In this document: piece by piece, positions 1 to 12,553 of the stretch
How the letters are laid out: the number at the start of each line of letters is the position of its first letter
How positions within the stretch are numbered: the stretch's first letter is position 1
From: Misgurnus anguillicaudatus
Taxonomy: Eukaryota > Chordata > Actinopteri > Cypriniformes > Cobitidae
Assembly: GCF_027580225.2 (NCBI RefSeq)
Contig: NC_073337.2
Location: forward strand, 12,869,501-12,933,500
Direction: 5' to 3'
DNA: 64,000 bases
The notes under the pieces: generated by a model
The model's database searches: none
The model's input: the letters and a program-made list of their open reading frames with translations, nothing else
Told to the model about the DNA's origin: nothing
Position numbers and translations under genes: made by a program

Positions 1-412
1 TTTTTGTATAATGTTTCATGGTGGGTAAACCAGTAATACATATTGATGGAAAAGACGATTATGACACAGACCTTTCTCACATGATGATACTGTCACCATC
101 TGAGAAATGATAGCCTGATCTCACGGGAATGGTAGGTATTTTACAAGTTGGCTAATTTGTATGAATTCAGTTTATTATAAACGATTATCATACAAAATAC
201 AATAATGAAACCAGACCCCCTAATCACAATGTCATTGGTGCGAAAGCAAATCGTACGAAGATGCATGAGTATGATCGTACAAATGAATACGAATTAGCCA
301 CCTCGTAAAAACTAGTGATGCACGGGTAGTCTCATAAACCGTGAGCCGGGTTGGGGCGGGTAAAGGAATTGTTACTTTATTTGCGGGGTGGGTGCAACAT
401 GATTTTACAAAG

Positions 413-870
413 TTCCATGGGATAGTCATGGAATTTTTTGCTCATTTTTCCGTGGCATTCTCACGGATCTCCGCATATTTCCCTGGCCCTGCAACGGACT
501 TTCTTTTCCGTGGCATTCTCACGGATTGGTTACTCAACTGCTTTTTCCTATTTTCAAACCATTGTCGCTTCAGTTTAGGGTTAGATTTGGTGTTTGCGTT
601 AGTATGTCACTTTAAGTATTGGTTTATGCTATACTTTTTCTGATGTGTTCTTTTATATTTTCTAAACTTTAATCAATTGTCGCCTGGTGTTGGGGTTAGA
701 GTTGGGTTTGGGTAGGGATGTCATTTTATGTAAATCTAACCCTAAACCAAAGCAAAAATGGTAAGAAAATAGGACAAAACAGTTGAAAAGAAAGTCATGC
801 GGAGATCCGTGAGAATGCCACGGAAAAATGTCCAAAAAATTCGGTGACTATGCCACGGAAATTCGTGAGA
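413..870. repeat. Inverted-repeat MITE-like element
   Basis: Arms of about 65 bp at 413-478 and 795-870 are inverted copies of each other; both contain CCGTGGCATTCTCACGGATC or its complement. The middle carries AACCATTGTCGCT and ATGTCATTTTATGTAA, also present in the element at 1538-2580, so the two are related non-autonomous DNA elements. Confidence 0.6.
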
Positions 871-1786
871 TCAGGTTGGGTTCCTGGTTCCATGCTGCAA
901 TGGTTGCACACAATTGAATCAAGTTTTCTTAAAATGAAATTAATGTTCATTCATTTTAATTTCATTTTAAGAAAACTTACTTCAATCATGTGCAAACGGT
1001 GTCCACAAGTTTTTTTTCAGTGTGATTTCTATGGTATATACGCATATGTTGTTGACAGGGCGATGTCATCTAATGGCTGTTTCCAAGCACTTTTAAGGCT
1101 TAGCGCCACGTCGAGTCGCTTCTAGGACAATTCGGAGGTAACTCAAATTAAATAGCGTGAGCTTAGTCAGATAGCATCTACTTCAAAATGCAAAATATAT
1201 GTTAGCAGCCAATGTTAATCATTAATGATTTGGGACAAATATGATGTTATTTAATGTTAAACTATGTGAGTGGCGCTCTGTGGCGCGGCAGGGATTTGAG
1301 CAACACCCTGAGTCAAAGCTGGGCACCGCAGACAAGCGCCACCTGTCGGCACCGGTGTACGTATACTCACAGAAAACAATGTGTTCGATTTTTTAAGAAC
1401 GGCACAACGCTGCACGTCCGGTGTGTGACCCCCTTTAGGCTGAAATAAAGCCTGTTTTCATTGACATTACAATGCATGTCTATTTAATGGTCGCGGGTGC
1501 GGGGTGGGTTGTAAAAAAGCAACCCATTCTCTTAAAGTGCATATAAATAGCACACAGTGTGAAAAGTCGTGCAATACATAAGCCAAATTCAAGTTTTGCG
1601 TGCATATGATACGCCAGTCCTTCCGGTTAATTGATACGGCGCATCTTGTTGCGTCGTTTTATGTATTGGTTTCTCTTTATTTCTGTTTTTAAACCATTGT
1701 TGCTATAATAGGTGTCTTGTCTATTTTTAAACCATGGTCGCTTGGAGTTGGGGTTAGAATTGGGGTTTGGGATAGGATGTCATTTT

Positions 1787-1949
1787 TTTGCTTTTATTAA
1801 GAGTGAATGAGGAGAGGACAGGAAAGTACAGGGAGGAGAAAGGGTTACAGGATTGGCAAATGACCACGAGCCAGGATTCGAACTCGGGTTGGCAAAAGTG
1901 CAAAAGCACCACATGTCGAAGCGCTGCCCACTACACCATCCTCTCCGAC
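1787..1949 (-). mobile_element. tRNA-derived SINE with 13-bp target-site duplication
   Basis: Read on the minus strand, a tRNA-like head has box A TGGTGTAGTGGG and box B GAGTTCGAATCC, followed by a pyrimidine-rich body and an A-rich tail. The direct repeat AGGATGTCATTTT flanks it at 1774-1786 and 1950-1962, which marks target-primed retrotransposition. The head is too degenerate and the body too long for a functional tRNA gene. The SINE family was not identified. Confidence 0.8.
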
Positions 1950-2055
1950 AGGATGTCATTTTATGTAACAAAAAGTAGCTCTAACCCCACACACAAGCCA
2001 CAATTGTAAAAAACAAAAAAAGAGAAACCAATACATAAAACAACGTGAAAATATA

Positions 2056-2513
2056 CACTCACCTAAAGAATTATTAGGAACACCTGTTCAATTTCTCATT
2101 AATGCAATGGTGTAATGGTGTGGGGGATGTTTTCTTGGCACACTTTAGGCCCTTTAGTGCCAATTGTGCATTGTTTAAATGCCACGGCTTACCTGAGCAT
2201 TGTTTCTGACCATGTTCATCCCTTTATGACCACCATGTACTCATCCTCTGATGGCTACTTCAAGCAGGATAACGCAACATGTCACAAAGCTTAAATCATT
2301 TCAAATTGGTTTCTTGCACATGAGAATGAGTTCACTGTACTAAAATCTCCATCAACTGCAAGATGCTATCCTATCAATATGGGCCAACATTTCTAAAGTA
2401 TGCTTTCAGCACCTTGTTGAATCAATGCCACATAGAATTAAGGCAGTTCTGAAGGCTAAAGGGGGTCAAACACAGTATTAGTATGGTGTTCCTAATAATC
2501 CTTTAGGTGAGTG
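2056..2513. mobile_element. Internally deleted Tc1/mariner-like element
   Basis: Terminal inverted repeats beginning CACTCACCTAAAGRATTATTAGGAAC (first part at 2056) and their complement ending at 2513 are flanked by TA on both sides, the Tc1 target duplication. Only 458 bp remain: the left end jumps directly into the 3' half of a transposase remnant. The same family is present in longer form at 37958-38928. Confidence 0.8.
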
Positions 2514-2940
2514 TACGACGTAAGTGAATGGGATAGACTGACTGTAGACAAATTTTCACACTGCGTGCTATTTATCAACATTTTATAAAGGGCTGAAAAA
2601 AAGATACAGTGGTGCGGGGCAAGCTGGGTTGGGAAGAATAATTTCATAAAAGCGGGACCCATCACTAGTAAAAACTTACAAATTGCCATGAGCTTGCATT
2701 GGAAATGAGCTAAATTGTGTAAAACTACATTATTTGTCTGTAAAAACCATTTAAATGTATTTCACAGACATACAATTCTGTATATGTAGTAGATGACAGT
2801 TGTTATTTATAATAAGTATACTTACTGAAAACACTTTGATGTTAATATTAAGTTCTTTTTAAGTACAGTATATTTGATTAAGTTCTAATATTAGAACACA
2901 TTGTTTTCAGCAGTTCCTAATAAACACCTGTGCAAAAACT

Positions 2941-3036
2941 ACAGTGCATTCAAGGATATATTCCTTGGGATTCAAACCAAAGACCGTAGCATTGCTAGTA
3001 TCACGCTTTACCAATTGAGTTACAGGAACAGTGAAG
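2941..3036 (-). repeat. tRNA-derived SINE fragment
   Basis: On the minus strand it reads as a decayed tRNA head: box A-like AACTCAATTGGTAAAGC and box B-like GTTTGAATCCC. Similar short fragments with only the box A region occur near 15335-15372 and 49525-49572, and a fuller relative lies at 63084-63249. Confidence 0.55.
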
Positions 3037-3108
3037 CTAGGACTGCCAGAACAATAAAAATAAAATAAAATAAAATAAAACCATTAAACCCATAAGTCAA
3101 ACTCATAC

Positions 3109-3268
3109 CTCCAGCCTCCACGATGCATGTAGCTGAAGGCTCCGTCTATAAGGCTCGCTACAAACTGGCCTGCTGTGATGAACAGTGTGTTGATAGTGAC
3201 CAGACGTCCTCTCAGATGAGACGGAGAGGTTTCAGCGATGTACACAGGAACAGTCATGGATGCAATAC
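3109..3268 (-). CDS. slc2a13: slc2a13 exon 2 (proton/myo-inositol cotransporter)
   Basis: Second coding exon of the sugar-porter family (MFS) inositol transporter. Reading the minus strand, a pyrimidine-rich tract and AG precede the exon and GTATGAG follows it. It completes the glycine codon split at the end of exon 1 and encodes [20 protein letters not shown], continuing [11 protein letters not shown] and ending GGW plus two bases of an Arg codon. With the end of exon 1 this forms the sugar-transporter signature G-x-G ... Y-x2-E-x6-R and the start of the next helices. The match to my memory of vertebrate SLC2A13 is close, and I see no frame lesion. Later exons would lie below base 1. The open frame running on into intron at 3084-3108 is not coding. 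Confidence 0.93.
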
Positions 3269-3592
3269 CTGAAGGAAGAAATACATAGTCAAATATTTGG
3301 TATTTTGATTTGATAATTTTTATTTTAATGCTACTCGCGCTTACAAATGTAAAACAGGAGAACAATTTGCAGCATTAGTACATTTCCCTTGTAAAAGGGC
3401 ATTATTAGACCATAAATTATTTTAATGCATGTTTTGCATTAAAACAAACCACACTAAAAATGGCTGTGTTATTGGGTAAATATTGGACAGAACACATGCT
3501 GGGTTAATAATGACCCAATGTTGGCTGTTGTTATTCAACCATGGGTTATAATAATTGTATTTTTAATTTATAAAAATGTATAAAAATGTCTC

Positions 3593-3805
3593 TAGCTGTC
3601 ACTGTCTGGGGCAGTTCCTTTTCAAAAAGTACACATTTGCATGTAAAGAGTTCGTATTACCAGTAGCACCTGTGAGATACATATTGGTACCAAAGAGTCC
3701 AAATAAGTACCTTAAATGTACATATTGGTACTAAATGTATACTTATTTGTACCTTAATGGTACATATTAGGGCCTTTTTAAAGGGTACTGCCCCAGTGAC
3801 AGCTG
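3593..3805. repeat. Palindromic MITE, GGTACAT-rich family (best copy)
   Basis: The termini AGCTGTCACTGTCTGGGGCAG and CTGCCCCAGTGACAGCT are inverted. The interior alternates TTGGTACC, GTACATATT and TACCTTAA. Partial or diverged relatives lie at about 14455-14535, 17311-17460, 22160-22340 and 27341-27475. Confidence 0.7.
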
Positions 3806-4026
3806 GGGACCATTTTTTACTATTTTTTCTGACATCAAAAGATGCTTTATGTCATTAATATTCACTCTTATGGAAAACTCTCTCATGTGCTGTAGTAAAC
3901 ATTCATCTTATTTCAAAAAGTCACATGTTTGCAATGGCAGGCTATATAAATTTTGACTGGTGATTACTGAAACATGAATAATACAGAATTTCATTTTAAG
4001 CGATGAATCAAATGTAAGTACTACTA

Positions 4027-5100
4027 ACAGGGTTCCTACACCTTAGTTAACTTTAAATTCAAGGCCCTTCCAGGTCCCTCAAATTCAAGGACTAAATGTG
4101 GGGACACATTTCAAGTGAGAGCAAGGTTACATCGTGTTACCTTTTAAGATACATTGTTACAGTTCCATTTCGAGGGAACTCAGGCTGTGTCACTGCGGTG
4201 ACACTTTGGGGACGCCTTCAGGAGTAATGAATGTGTATATCAAATTCAACCAATGGTGAGGCTTAAAGACAAAGACAGGATGACGCGTGAGCCAAAAAGT
4301 ATATCGCTATCTTAAATATTGCCAAAGACGACGTTACAGGGACGCATGAAGTATGAAAAGGGAGACGCAGCGTCTCGTTCCCTTCTCAGGGAACAACAGT
4401 TACATACGTAACCCGAGACGTTTTCATGTGTCAAACACAACTATACAAAAAAGCATTTTGATATGAATCAACATTCGCATACAGGAGATATAAACATTTA
4501 AAGGTGCAGTGTGTAAATTTTAGCGCCATCTAATGGTGAGGTTGCGAATTGCAACCAACGGCTTAGTCCACTACTAACCCTCACTTTTAAAACACATAGA
4601 GAAGCTACGGTAGCCACCACCAAACAAACATGTCATCATTGAAGACAACTTAGTAAAAAAATGTGTCCGTTAAGGGCTGCTGTAAAAAAATGGTGGCACA
4701 AAATGGCAACTTCCAAGTAAGGGGACCCTCGGTGTATGTAGATAAAAAGGTCTCGTTCTAAGGTAATAAACACATAATGGTTCGTTATGAAAGGTCTTTA
4801 TACACCTCTGATAATATAGTTTTGTATATTATTTTGCATTTCTGTCAAGAGATTCTTCTACTAATTACACACTGCACCTTTAAAGCGAACAGTTTAGCAT
4901 GTGTGCTTAAAAAGTCTAGACTTTTTATTATATTATCCTACACTACACATGGAATTATATAGATTTTTTTCCAGAAAATGAAATTTTTTCAATGACCTGT
5001 ATCTATGTATGTATATTTTCAAAAACTTCCCAGGGCCTTACATTTTTTTCCTCAGATTCACAAACTTTTAAGGATTTCAAGGCCCCGTGGGAACCATGTA
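4027..5100. repeat. Large inverted-repeat element with nested MITEs
   Basis: The left end ACAGGGTTCCTACAC with AATTCAAGGCCCTT, and the right end with TTTCAAGGCCCCGTGGGAACC, are complementary. Inside are a palindrome-like repeat at about 4140-4425 (CAGTTACATACGTAACCCGAGACG near its right end) and the TTAA-flanked MITE at 4502-4879. Confidence 0.5.
4502..4879. mobile_element. MITE with TTAA target duplication
   Basis: The 15-bp terminal inverted repeats AGGTGCAGTGTGTAA are perfect at both ends, flanked by TTAA at 4498-4501 and 4880-4883. TTAA duplication is typical of piggyBac-type transposition, but the termini lack the usual CCC start, so the superfamily is left open. No coding capacity. Confidence 0.75.
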
Positions 5101-6327
5101 GTTAGAACCAAATGTTAAGAGTATAACATAACCCTTATAATTTATTCAGTTATTCATGTAACTAAAATAAATTAAGTTTCTTGTAAACACAATAAATCCT
5201 CAAATATTGAAGGGTTTATAACACTGACACAGTTCTGTAAAGAACCTTATCTTGGTGGGCTTTGTAAGACCACACACACAAAAATTTGTGTGCACAGTGA
5301 ACATGATTTGTTTGTCGATGTTCCCCGTCAGTCAAACGGGGCTTACGAGAACAGCAATGCAACAGACAGGCCAAATCCCGACCAGTTACATCCCAGAGAC
5401 CTCAGATTATCTCACAACTGATTTCTGGAATCACTGGGACATCACAAAAATGTTTCCCAATAACATGGGATGGAGGATAAATGTAAACAACGTGAGGTGA
5501 CAGAGCCAATGTTCACGTGATATTTATACTACTAGAGAACAAACATAAAGTGCGTGGCCACATTTATCTGACAAGGTCTACGACATCACCACTCCCTATA
5601 AAGTCTATTAATAGCCCCAGTTCACTGCTTGCTGTCGCTCTCGTTGCCCGACAGACAACGTACCTGTTGCCATGGGAACGCCTCACTGGTTGCTTCGCAA
5701 GGAGGTTAATCAATACCGCGAGACAACAACTGTTATTGGAGTTTCATTTACGCTTTGAAATACGCAGCCTTCACGTGGGTGAAGAATGTATTAGAAGTAT
5801 TTGATGCGGGTTATCCAACAATGCTTTTGCATACATCTTTTATAGGAATAATATTACGTCACACGTACCTGAGCAGACATTCAAAATGCTTTAGTTATAA
5901 GCATGACGTCTGTGTGGAGAGTGATTTAGCTTGTAAAAAGAGACCAGCCTAACCAGTCTAGGCTCTGAGACCAGTTAGTGTTTTTCAGCAGGGTTGTTTG
6001 AATATGGCATGCTGGAAGCAGATTGCTGTAATGGGGTGAAAATGCGTGCCACCTGTTCTTACACAAGTGCTGAGAGGTCTAAAAGATGCATTCAGTTCAT
6101 TTCACATCAAACTGTTTTTTTTCTGAACACTTAAAAAATCGCTTATGCAATTAAACCATCTTATTTCAGCAGTTTCTCTCTTTTAAAATCTAGATAGCTC
6201 GATGTCTGTTATGTACATATTATTGTAGGTAACATCTGATATGAAATGGAAACTATGAATTTGGCAGCCTGGTCTGATTGGTTAATACGTAGTATTATTA
6301 CTTAAAAAACATATTTTTTGTACGTAA

Positions 6328-7263
6328 AGGGCTGTCACGGTTATAAAATTTGGCTGACGGTTAATTGCCTAATAAATTGTGGTGATTAATTGTCTGTTTT
6401 ATTGCTTTGACATTTTATTCTCATACATGGTTTGTTCATGAAATAATTTTCACACATTGTTGTGATTATTTAAAATAAATATTTCACAGGGTTTACCTGG
6501 CAGTAAATATCTATACACATAACACATATTTAAAAGTAATTATTTAATAAATATATCTCAGAAACTGAAAATTCTTCATAAGAAATAAAGACAATAAAGT
6601 GTCTGAAAATAAAAATGCAATCAAAATAAACCAACTACAAAACGGGCCTTAAATAGTAGCCAATCCTACTAAGGTCATATTAGTACTGGTGTCTAATGTC
6701 TGAAGTGCCTGCAAAAAATCAATTCCTTACAGATCCTTAACCTCCTAAGACCTGGACTTTTTTTTTGTTTGCACCATAATACTTAATTCTGAATAACTGG
6801 AACCTGTTGTACACAAACGTGGACAATTACACTGTTTCATGTTAAAAAAAATTGGTTGTTATATTTAATGGTTCTTCCTAACCTTAAAATAGCTAGAAGA
6901 AATCTGAAAGAAAGACAAAGTAAAGCTCAGATCTTAAGAGGTTAGGAATAGAATGTTTCACTTCCCTAAATTTGGAATTGCTGTTTTGGAAATGTATGTT
7001 TTACCTGGCAGTTCATACTGCTTATCAAAGTTTTCCAGCATTTCTTTAAATGCATTTTTTCCCGCTGTATTAAATGGCTTTGCAATTTATCGTGTAACAC
7101 TGTCAGTTAAGGAACGCCATCTGATACGGTCTCATTTATACAGGCACTGCAGCTCCCCCTTGTGTTTTTTAGAGAGATGTGCAATCATTGCGGTGATCTG
7201 AAATTATCGCGATGAGGTCAAACAATCGCGATGAGACGATTATTTAATCATTGTGACAGCCCT
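6328..7263. mobile_element. hAT-like non-autonomous element with a nested MITE
   Basis: The ends AGGGCTGTCAC and GTGACAGCCCT are inverted. The flanks ACGTAA and ACGTTT only weakly resemble a target duplication. A 207-bp MITE at 6738-6944 (ends TAACCTCYTAAGA) is nested inside. No transposase domain is recognisable. Confidence 0.5.
6738..6944. repeat. Small MITE
   Basis: It starts TAACCTCCTAAGACC and ends with the near complement GATCTTAAGAGGTTA, giving terminal inverted repeats of about 15 bp with two mismatches. It is non-coding and sits inside the larger element at 6328-7263. Confidence 0.55.
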
Positions 7264-7463
7264 ACGTTTAAATAGATGCTGAAGTGTAGACGTATTTGCC
7301 GTTTTTACAGCTACAAAACAACTAAAAACGTGGCAATAAATTGAGTAAGAAACGGCAGTGCCCACAATTTTAATATTTATGAATAGGAATACATGAAAAT
7401 CTGTACGTATGTAAAGCTGTTAATACGTAATTAAAGTATTAGTCAATTTTCTTAAAAAAAAAT

Positions 7464-8215
7464 CCGGATAATTTACTAACCACAATGTCATCCAAAATGT
7501 TGATGTCTTTCTTTGTTCAGTCGAGAAGAAATTATGTTTTTTTGAGGAAAAAAGACTCTAAACGATCTCAAACGAGTCATAAGGGTCTTATCTAGCAAAA
7601 CGATTGTCATTTTTGGCAAGAAAAATTAAAATATGCACTTTTAAATCACAACTTCTCGTCTATCTCTGGCTGTGTGATGTGGCAGCGCGACCTCACGTAA
7701 TTTAGTAATGATGTCGAAAGGTCTCGTGTTACATATATGAAACACACATATGCTGAACAATATAAACAATAAAATGACAAAAAGACATTAATTAGTATCA
7801 TTCCACATACAACAACGTCGGAACGGTCCTCTTTCTCCACACTTGTAAACACTGGGGCGTAGTTTCGCATTCGTCATCCGTGATCTCTTGATGTGATGAC
7901 GTATGACGTGAGGTCGCGCTGGCGCGTCACAGGACCGGAGGAAGATGAGAAGTTGTGGTCCAAAAGTGCATATTTTTAACTTATCTTGACAAAAATGACA
8001 ATCGTTTCGCTAGATAAGACCTTTATGCCTCGTTTGAGATCATTTAGAGTCCTTTGAAACTGCAATTTTAAACTGCATTAAAACTGTTAAGTGTTGGGGT
8101 CCATTAAAATGAGAAAAATCCTGGAATATTTTCATCAAAAAACATAATTTTTTCTCGACTGAACAAATAAAGACATCAACATTTTGGATGACATGGTGGT
8201 GAGTAAATTATCTGG
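7464..8215. repeat. Foldback element with long inverted arms
   Basis: The arms of roughly 90 bp share CATCCAAAATGTTGATGTCT, GTTCAGTCGAGA and the terminal GATAATTTACT in inverted order (about 7464-7555 and 8130-8215). Further inverted similarity continues inward, such as the GTGAGGTCGCGC tract near 7685-7700 and 7905-7920. The open frames in it are palindrome shadows. Confidence 0.7.
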
Positions 8216-10938
8216 ATTTTTTTTAAAAGAAAATGGTCCTGTAAATACGCCGATATTATACGTTTCAGTGTGTATACAAATATAAATAAATGTACGTGTT
8301 ATACAACCACACTTTACATAAAAAATACATATGAGATCACATGCGAATTTGCACATACTACTCGTCTTGCATACCGTATTTCACCAACTATATAGTATGG
8401 AAGTACGACATGTTACTAAAGAATTTGGCTAAAAGAAAATAATGTGTTGCCTGTCCTATGGAACTGGCACTAAGCATTCATGGTTTCTTCTAAGATGCCT
8501 ATTTTTCTCCAGGACAAATGGCAGAGGTTTGAGAAAATTTTTTAAATACAATTTGTTCACTCTCACAACCAATACTGTTTTTTCAGGCTTACTAAGCATC
8601 ATATCAGATAGCTTACATTGCACTCTGTTGTAATTATTTGCAGAACAATTTGTCTAATGCACCTAATCACTGTTAACACAGTTGCTAAGTCAAGCCAAAG
8701 ATATTGAATATAACAAGATTGAGCACTCCTAATGCAACGCTTAATGTGTCCGAATGTGGCTATATAATACAGTACAGAGTAGCGTGAAGCGATGGCCAAC
8801 CGTGCACATGTGCAGTAGGTGAAATGACTGGAAAAAGGTATTTCTTAGCACAATTTCAGCACATCAATCTCTTTTCGTATTCAAGTACATAGGACTTATT
8901 CTTGCATGACTGAAATAACTCCCCAGAGGTGTTGCATGCAGTACATCCCTAAAGGGACTTTGGGAAAGCATTACAAATTAGTGACGTATGTTCCATTCCA
9001 ATGCAAAAGACACCAAGGCAGCTCATTACAGTCTAAACAAAGTCGATATGAATAAAGCAAACACAATAAACATTTAATCCAGAAGCTTTTTGATGTTGCT
9101 CAAGACTCTCTAATGCAAGTGTTATATTTCCACATTAATGGCAATCACTAAATGTGTCTGTTTCAAAAAATGCAATTATGTAACTCACAACATTACAGTA
9201 TACCAGTACTGGATACGTGCCTTCTTTTATTATAAACCACATGTAGCGATGTAACAGCTAGCACGAATAAGATGTTTACTGTTCTTAAGCAGCCGAATGA
9301 GGAAACGGACTCATTAGTGCGAGACTCCGCGCTGTAAACAAAGTGGGAATGAAGGCTGGGGTGGCTATCCTTTATTATCAGCCTCAGGAACTTAAAGGAA
9401 AAACCCATCCACTTAAGTCAACTGCCTCCCCCAGACACTCACCGTGAGAGGCCAACTCTCTAATGGCCTTTAACTACACCAGGCTTGTGTGGAGTCATGG
9501 AGACAGCAGACGATTGCCTAAACAGCCTAACTTCTCATCACAGCACTGGCTTAGACGTCACCAGGCCAACCGAACCGCTACTTAACACCATCCGTGATTA
9601 GCAGAAAGGTCTGTGCTCAGTTTAAAGGGCGAGTACATTTCCTGAATCCTTCAGGGTGATGTTTCTGACCATTGCATTTATGACTCGACTCACATATATG
9701 CAGTAAACTGGAAGAAAGATTTTGCAGCCATAGCCCTTGGCAAGATGAGGATAACAGGCTTGGGAGATACGTCATTCGTTTTTATGATTCAACTGAGCCC
9801 TCCACTGCGATGGTGTTTCTCGCAAAGGTCAGGGCTGAAGTAATTAGGCTCAATCTCTTAAACCAGACATCTTGTCTTTCCACTGAAGAAAAACCTTAGG
9901 GGTGACCTTACGGGTAGGTTATGAGATTATTTCTTTATGAAATGTATTGAAATAGAAATGAAAAGGTTAAATAAACTGTTTGTGAGGAAAATATGAGGGA
10001 CGCTTGCCTGCGTAAAATTTCACAATCATAGTCTGTGTGCGTAGTTGGCGGTGTGTCGCTATACAGTTGCGATGGTGTTACAACAGGTGTTTAGTTTGAT
10101 GCTGTGAGGATGCTACACTTTCAGAAAAAGTGGTACAAAAGCTGTCACTGGGGCGTTTATTAAATAAAACTTTCGCCTAATGCTGTCATAATGAAATTAT
10201 ATTTTGGCCTATCATTTTGCAATGATCACGTGTATTGGGATGAATTTTCATTTTATATCACCAGGATTCATTGTATTTATATTATACAGTACACAATTTA
10301 GGCATTTGAAGCAAACAACATAAGCCTTTAATATAAAACACAGCATACCAAAGAGGTTTTTTTTTTTTTTAAAGGACACATGTGACCCTGGACCACAAAA
10401 CGAGTCATAAGTAGTACAGGTATATTTTTAGCAATAGCCAACCATACATTGTATGGGTCAAAATGATCAATATTTTTGTACATTTACTACTGTAAATATA
10501 TTTAAAAAAAATTATCTTTAGTAATATGTGTTGCTCAGGACTTCATTATACACTACGAAACCATTCGCAAGTGACTCTCTTTATTTATTTTCTAATAGTC
10601 AGTGTAGAAGGGTAAACTAAAAGTTAGACAGCTTTTGATCCCCCCCTTCCTCCCCCTCGATGTCTGTGTGTTCTATTTTGTAATTATTGTTTATATTGAC
10701 TTAACCTTTTCCTTATTCTTGTTAAATGTTTTCTGTCCCCAACTCCTTTGACTAACATCTGGGGTTGTAACAGACAACCTTAAAGGAGATTTTAGATTGC
10801 TTGCTCCCTTAGATTCCACATTTTCAAAAGTTGTATCTTGGCCAAATATTCTCCCATCCTAACAAACCACGCATCAAAGGAAAGCTTATTTATTCATATA
10901 ATAAATAAATCCTTTATATGACCAGGGGTTAAAATATA

Positions 10939-12553
10939 CAGTGAGAAAAATAAGTATTTGAACACCCGTCTATTTTGCAAGTTCTCCCACTTAGAAATCA
11001 TGGAGGGGTCTGAAATTGTCACCGTAGGTGCATGTCCAATGTGAGAGACATAATCTAAAAAAAATCCAGAAATCACAATATATGATTTTAAACTATTTAT
11101 TTGTATGATACAGCTGCAAATAAGTATTTGAACCCCTGTCTATCAGCTAGAATTCTGACCCTCAAAGAGCTGTTAGTCTGCCTTTAAAATGTCCACCTCC
11201 ACTCCATTTATTATCCTAAATTAGATGCATCTGTTTGAGGTTGTTAGCTGCATAAAGACACCTGTCCACCACATACAATCAGTAAGAATCCAACTACTAA
11301 CATGGCCAAGATCAAAGAGCTGTCCAAAGACACTAGAAACAAAATTGTACACCTCCACAAGGCTGGAAAGGGCTACGGGGAAATTGGCAAGCAGCAGGGA
11401 TGGGCACGAGTTCTCGATTGCTCGAGTACTCGAACGTGACATCGATGATCGATCACGAAAACGATGATCATGTGGGTTTATTTATTTATTTATTGTGGAT
11501 ATGGCGGCATTTGGATGTGTGGTTACGTTAGCGCATGTGGTAGTAAAATAATACAGTCAGTCAGGTGCAAAATGTACAGCGCCGTCAAAAGTTCAATGGG
11601 TTATCATCTCATATTTAAACATCAATTGTGAAGAGATACCAGAGAGCCATACTGTACAAGCATTAACATTACATCTTGACTGAGGTAAGAGGATGACACG
11701 ACACAGCTAAACGCTAAAATGATAGCAAAAGACTTAAAACTGCTTAATGTTATGAAGCTTGAGCTTTGACTGGATGTGTTTAAAAGTGCGCTGTTTATGA
11801 TGCACATCCACAAAGGGAGTTAAACTTTCTTTTTTTTAGATAACTTAGTTGAAAACTTAGTTGAAGTCTTGCATTTTATGCAGATAGATGCACGTTGTAC
11901 ATTTATGTTGTATAAAGGCTTAATATTATGCAGAGTGCGTCATATAGAAAGAGCTTCGGTTTGTGTTTATTAACCCTTTAGTTTAACTTCATCACGCAGC
12001 TTTTCCTGTTAGAGGTTTCTTTTAAAAACATTTAATTCATTAAAAATCTAGCATGTGTTCATTGTTCTGTCATAGTTTCTTCAAATTAAGTTTTATTTGA
12101 GTGTTTTTAATAAAAATATTTTCATTTTCACCATGACGTGCCCCTTTGATTGCCTCGCCCCCAGTTAATCGAGTACTCGTTCTTCAGACCTATGGATTAA
12201 TCGAAATGAAAAAATGACATAAATGCACATCCCTACCTAGTGGGGTCTCAATGATCATAAGAAAGGTGAGAAATCAGCCCAGAACTATACGGGAGGAGCT
12301 GGTCAACGACCTGAAAAGAGCCGGGACCACCGTTTCCAAGGTTACTGTTGGTAATACACTAAAACTTCATGGTTTGAAATCATGCATGGCACGGAAGGTC
12401 CCCCTGCTTAAACCAGCACATGTCCAGGCCCGTCTTAGGTTTGCCAATGACCATTTGGATGATCCAGAGGAGTCATGGGAGAAAGTAATGTGGTCAGATG
12501 AGTCCAAAATAGAACTGACAAATAGAACCAAAAGCGATATCTACAGTATATGA
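10939..12553 (+). pseudogene. Tc1/mariner-like transposase, split by another element
   Basis: A TA dinucleotide precedes the end CAGTGAGAAAAATAAGTATT, which recurs in part near 11118. A transposase start at 11302 encodes [20 protein letters not shown], a helix-turn-helix DNA-binding head. It breaks at about 11395, where an 839-bp element intervenes, and resumes at about 12240 with [16 protein letters not shown] and then [11 protein letters not shown], which contains the first catalytic Asp region of the DDE domain. The C-terminal part and right terminus are missing, so the gene is dead. Confidence 0.75.
11396..12234. mobile_element. Non-autonomous hAT-like insertion inside the Tc1 relic
   Basis: The ends AGGGATGGGCA and TGCACATCCCT are inverted with one mismatch. 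Subterminal CTCGAGTACTCG at the left is echoed by TCGAGTACTCG near 12168. Both flanks are Tc1 transposase sequence. I could not find a clean 8-bp target duplication, so hAT assignment is tentative. Confidence 0.55.

Larger units (their letters stand above)
1538..2580. repeat. Palindromic MITE interrupted by a SINE and a Tc1 deletion derivative
   Basis: The outer arms ATAAATAGCACACAGTGTGAAAA (about 1540-1565) and its near complement (about 2553-2577) are inverted. A second inner pair, around TTTTATGTATTGGTTTCTC at 1657-1678 and its complement near 2022-2040, supports one palindromic element. Two younger insertions split it: a SINE at 1787-1949 and a Tc1-like element at 2056-2513. Outer limits are approximate. 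Confidence 0.6.
1..3108 (-). other. slc2a13 intron 2 (part), repeat-filled
   Basis: No coding exon seen. It holds a fragment with the motif TTGGCTAATTYGTATGA near 150-310 (related sequence recurs at 32160-32410), an inverted-repeat element at 413-870, a short dispersed repeat near 1344-1440 (a diverged copy at 28165-28255), a nested palindromic element at about 1538-2580, and a tRNA-derived SINE fragment at 2941-3036. The open frames here are repeat-derived or random. Confidence 0.6.

Noticed and set aside
1787..1949. tRNA gene on the minus strand
   Set aside because: Box A and B are present, but a long tail, A-rich end and 13-bp target duplication show a SINE.
5252..5952. Open frames of 65-95 codons in slc2a13 intron 1
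   Set aside because: No homology that I recognise, no splice or start context, in repeat-rich intron DNA.
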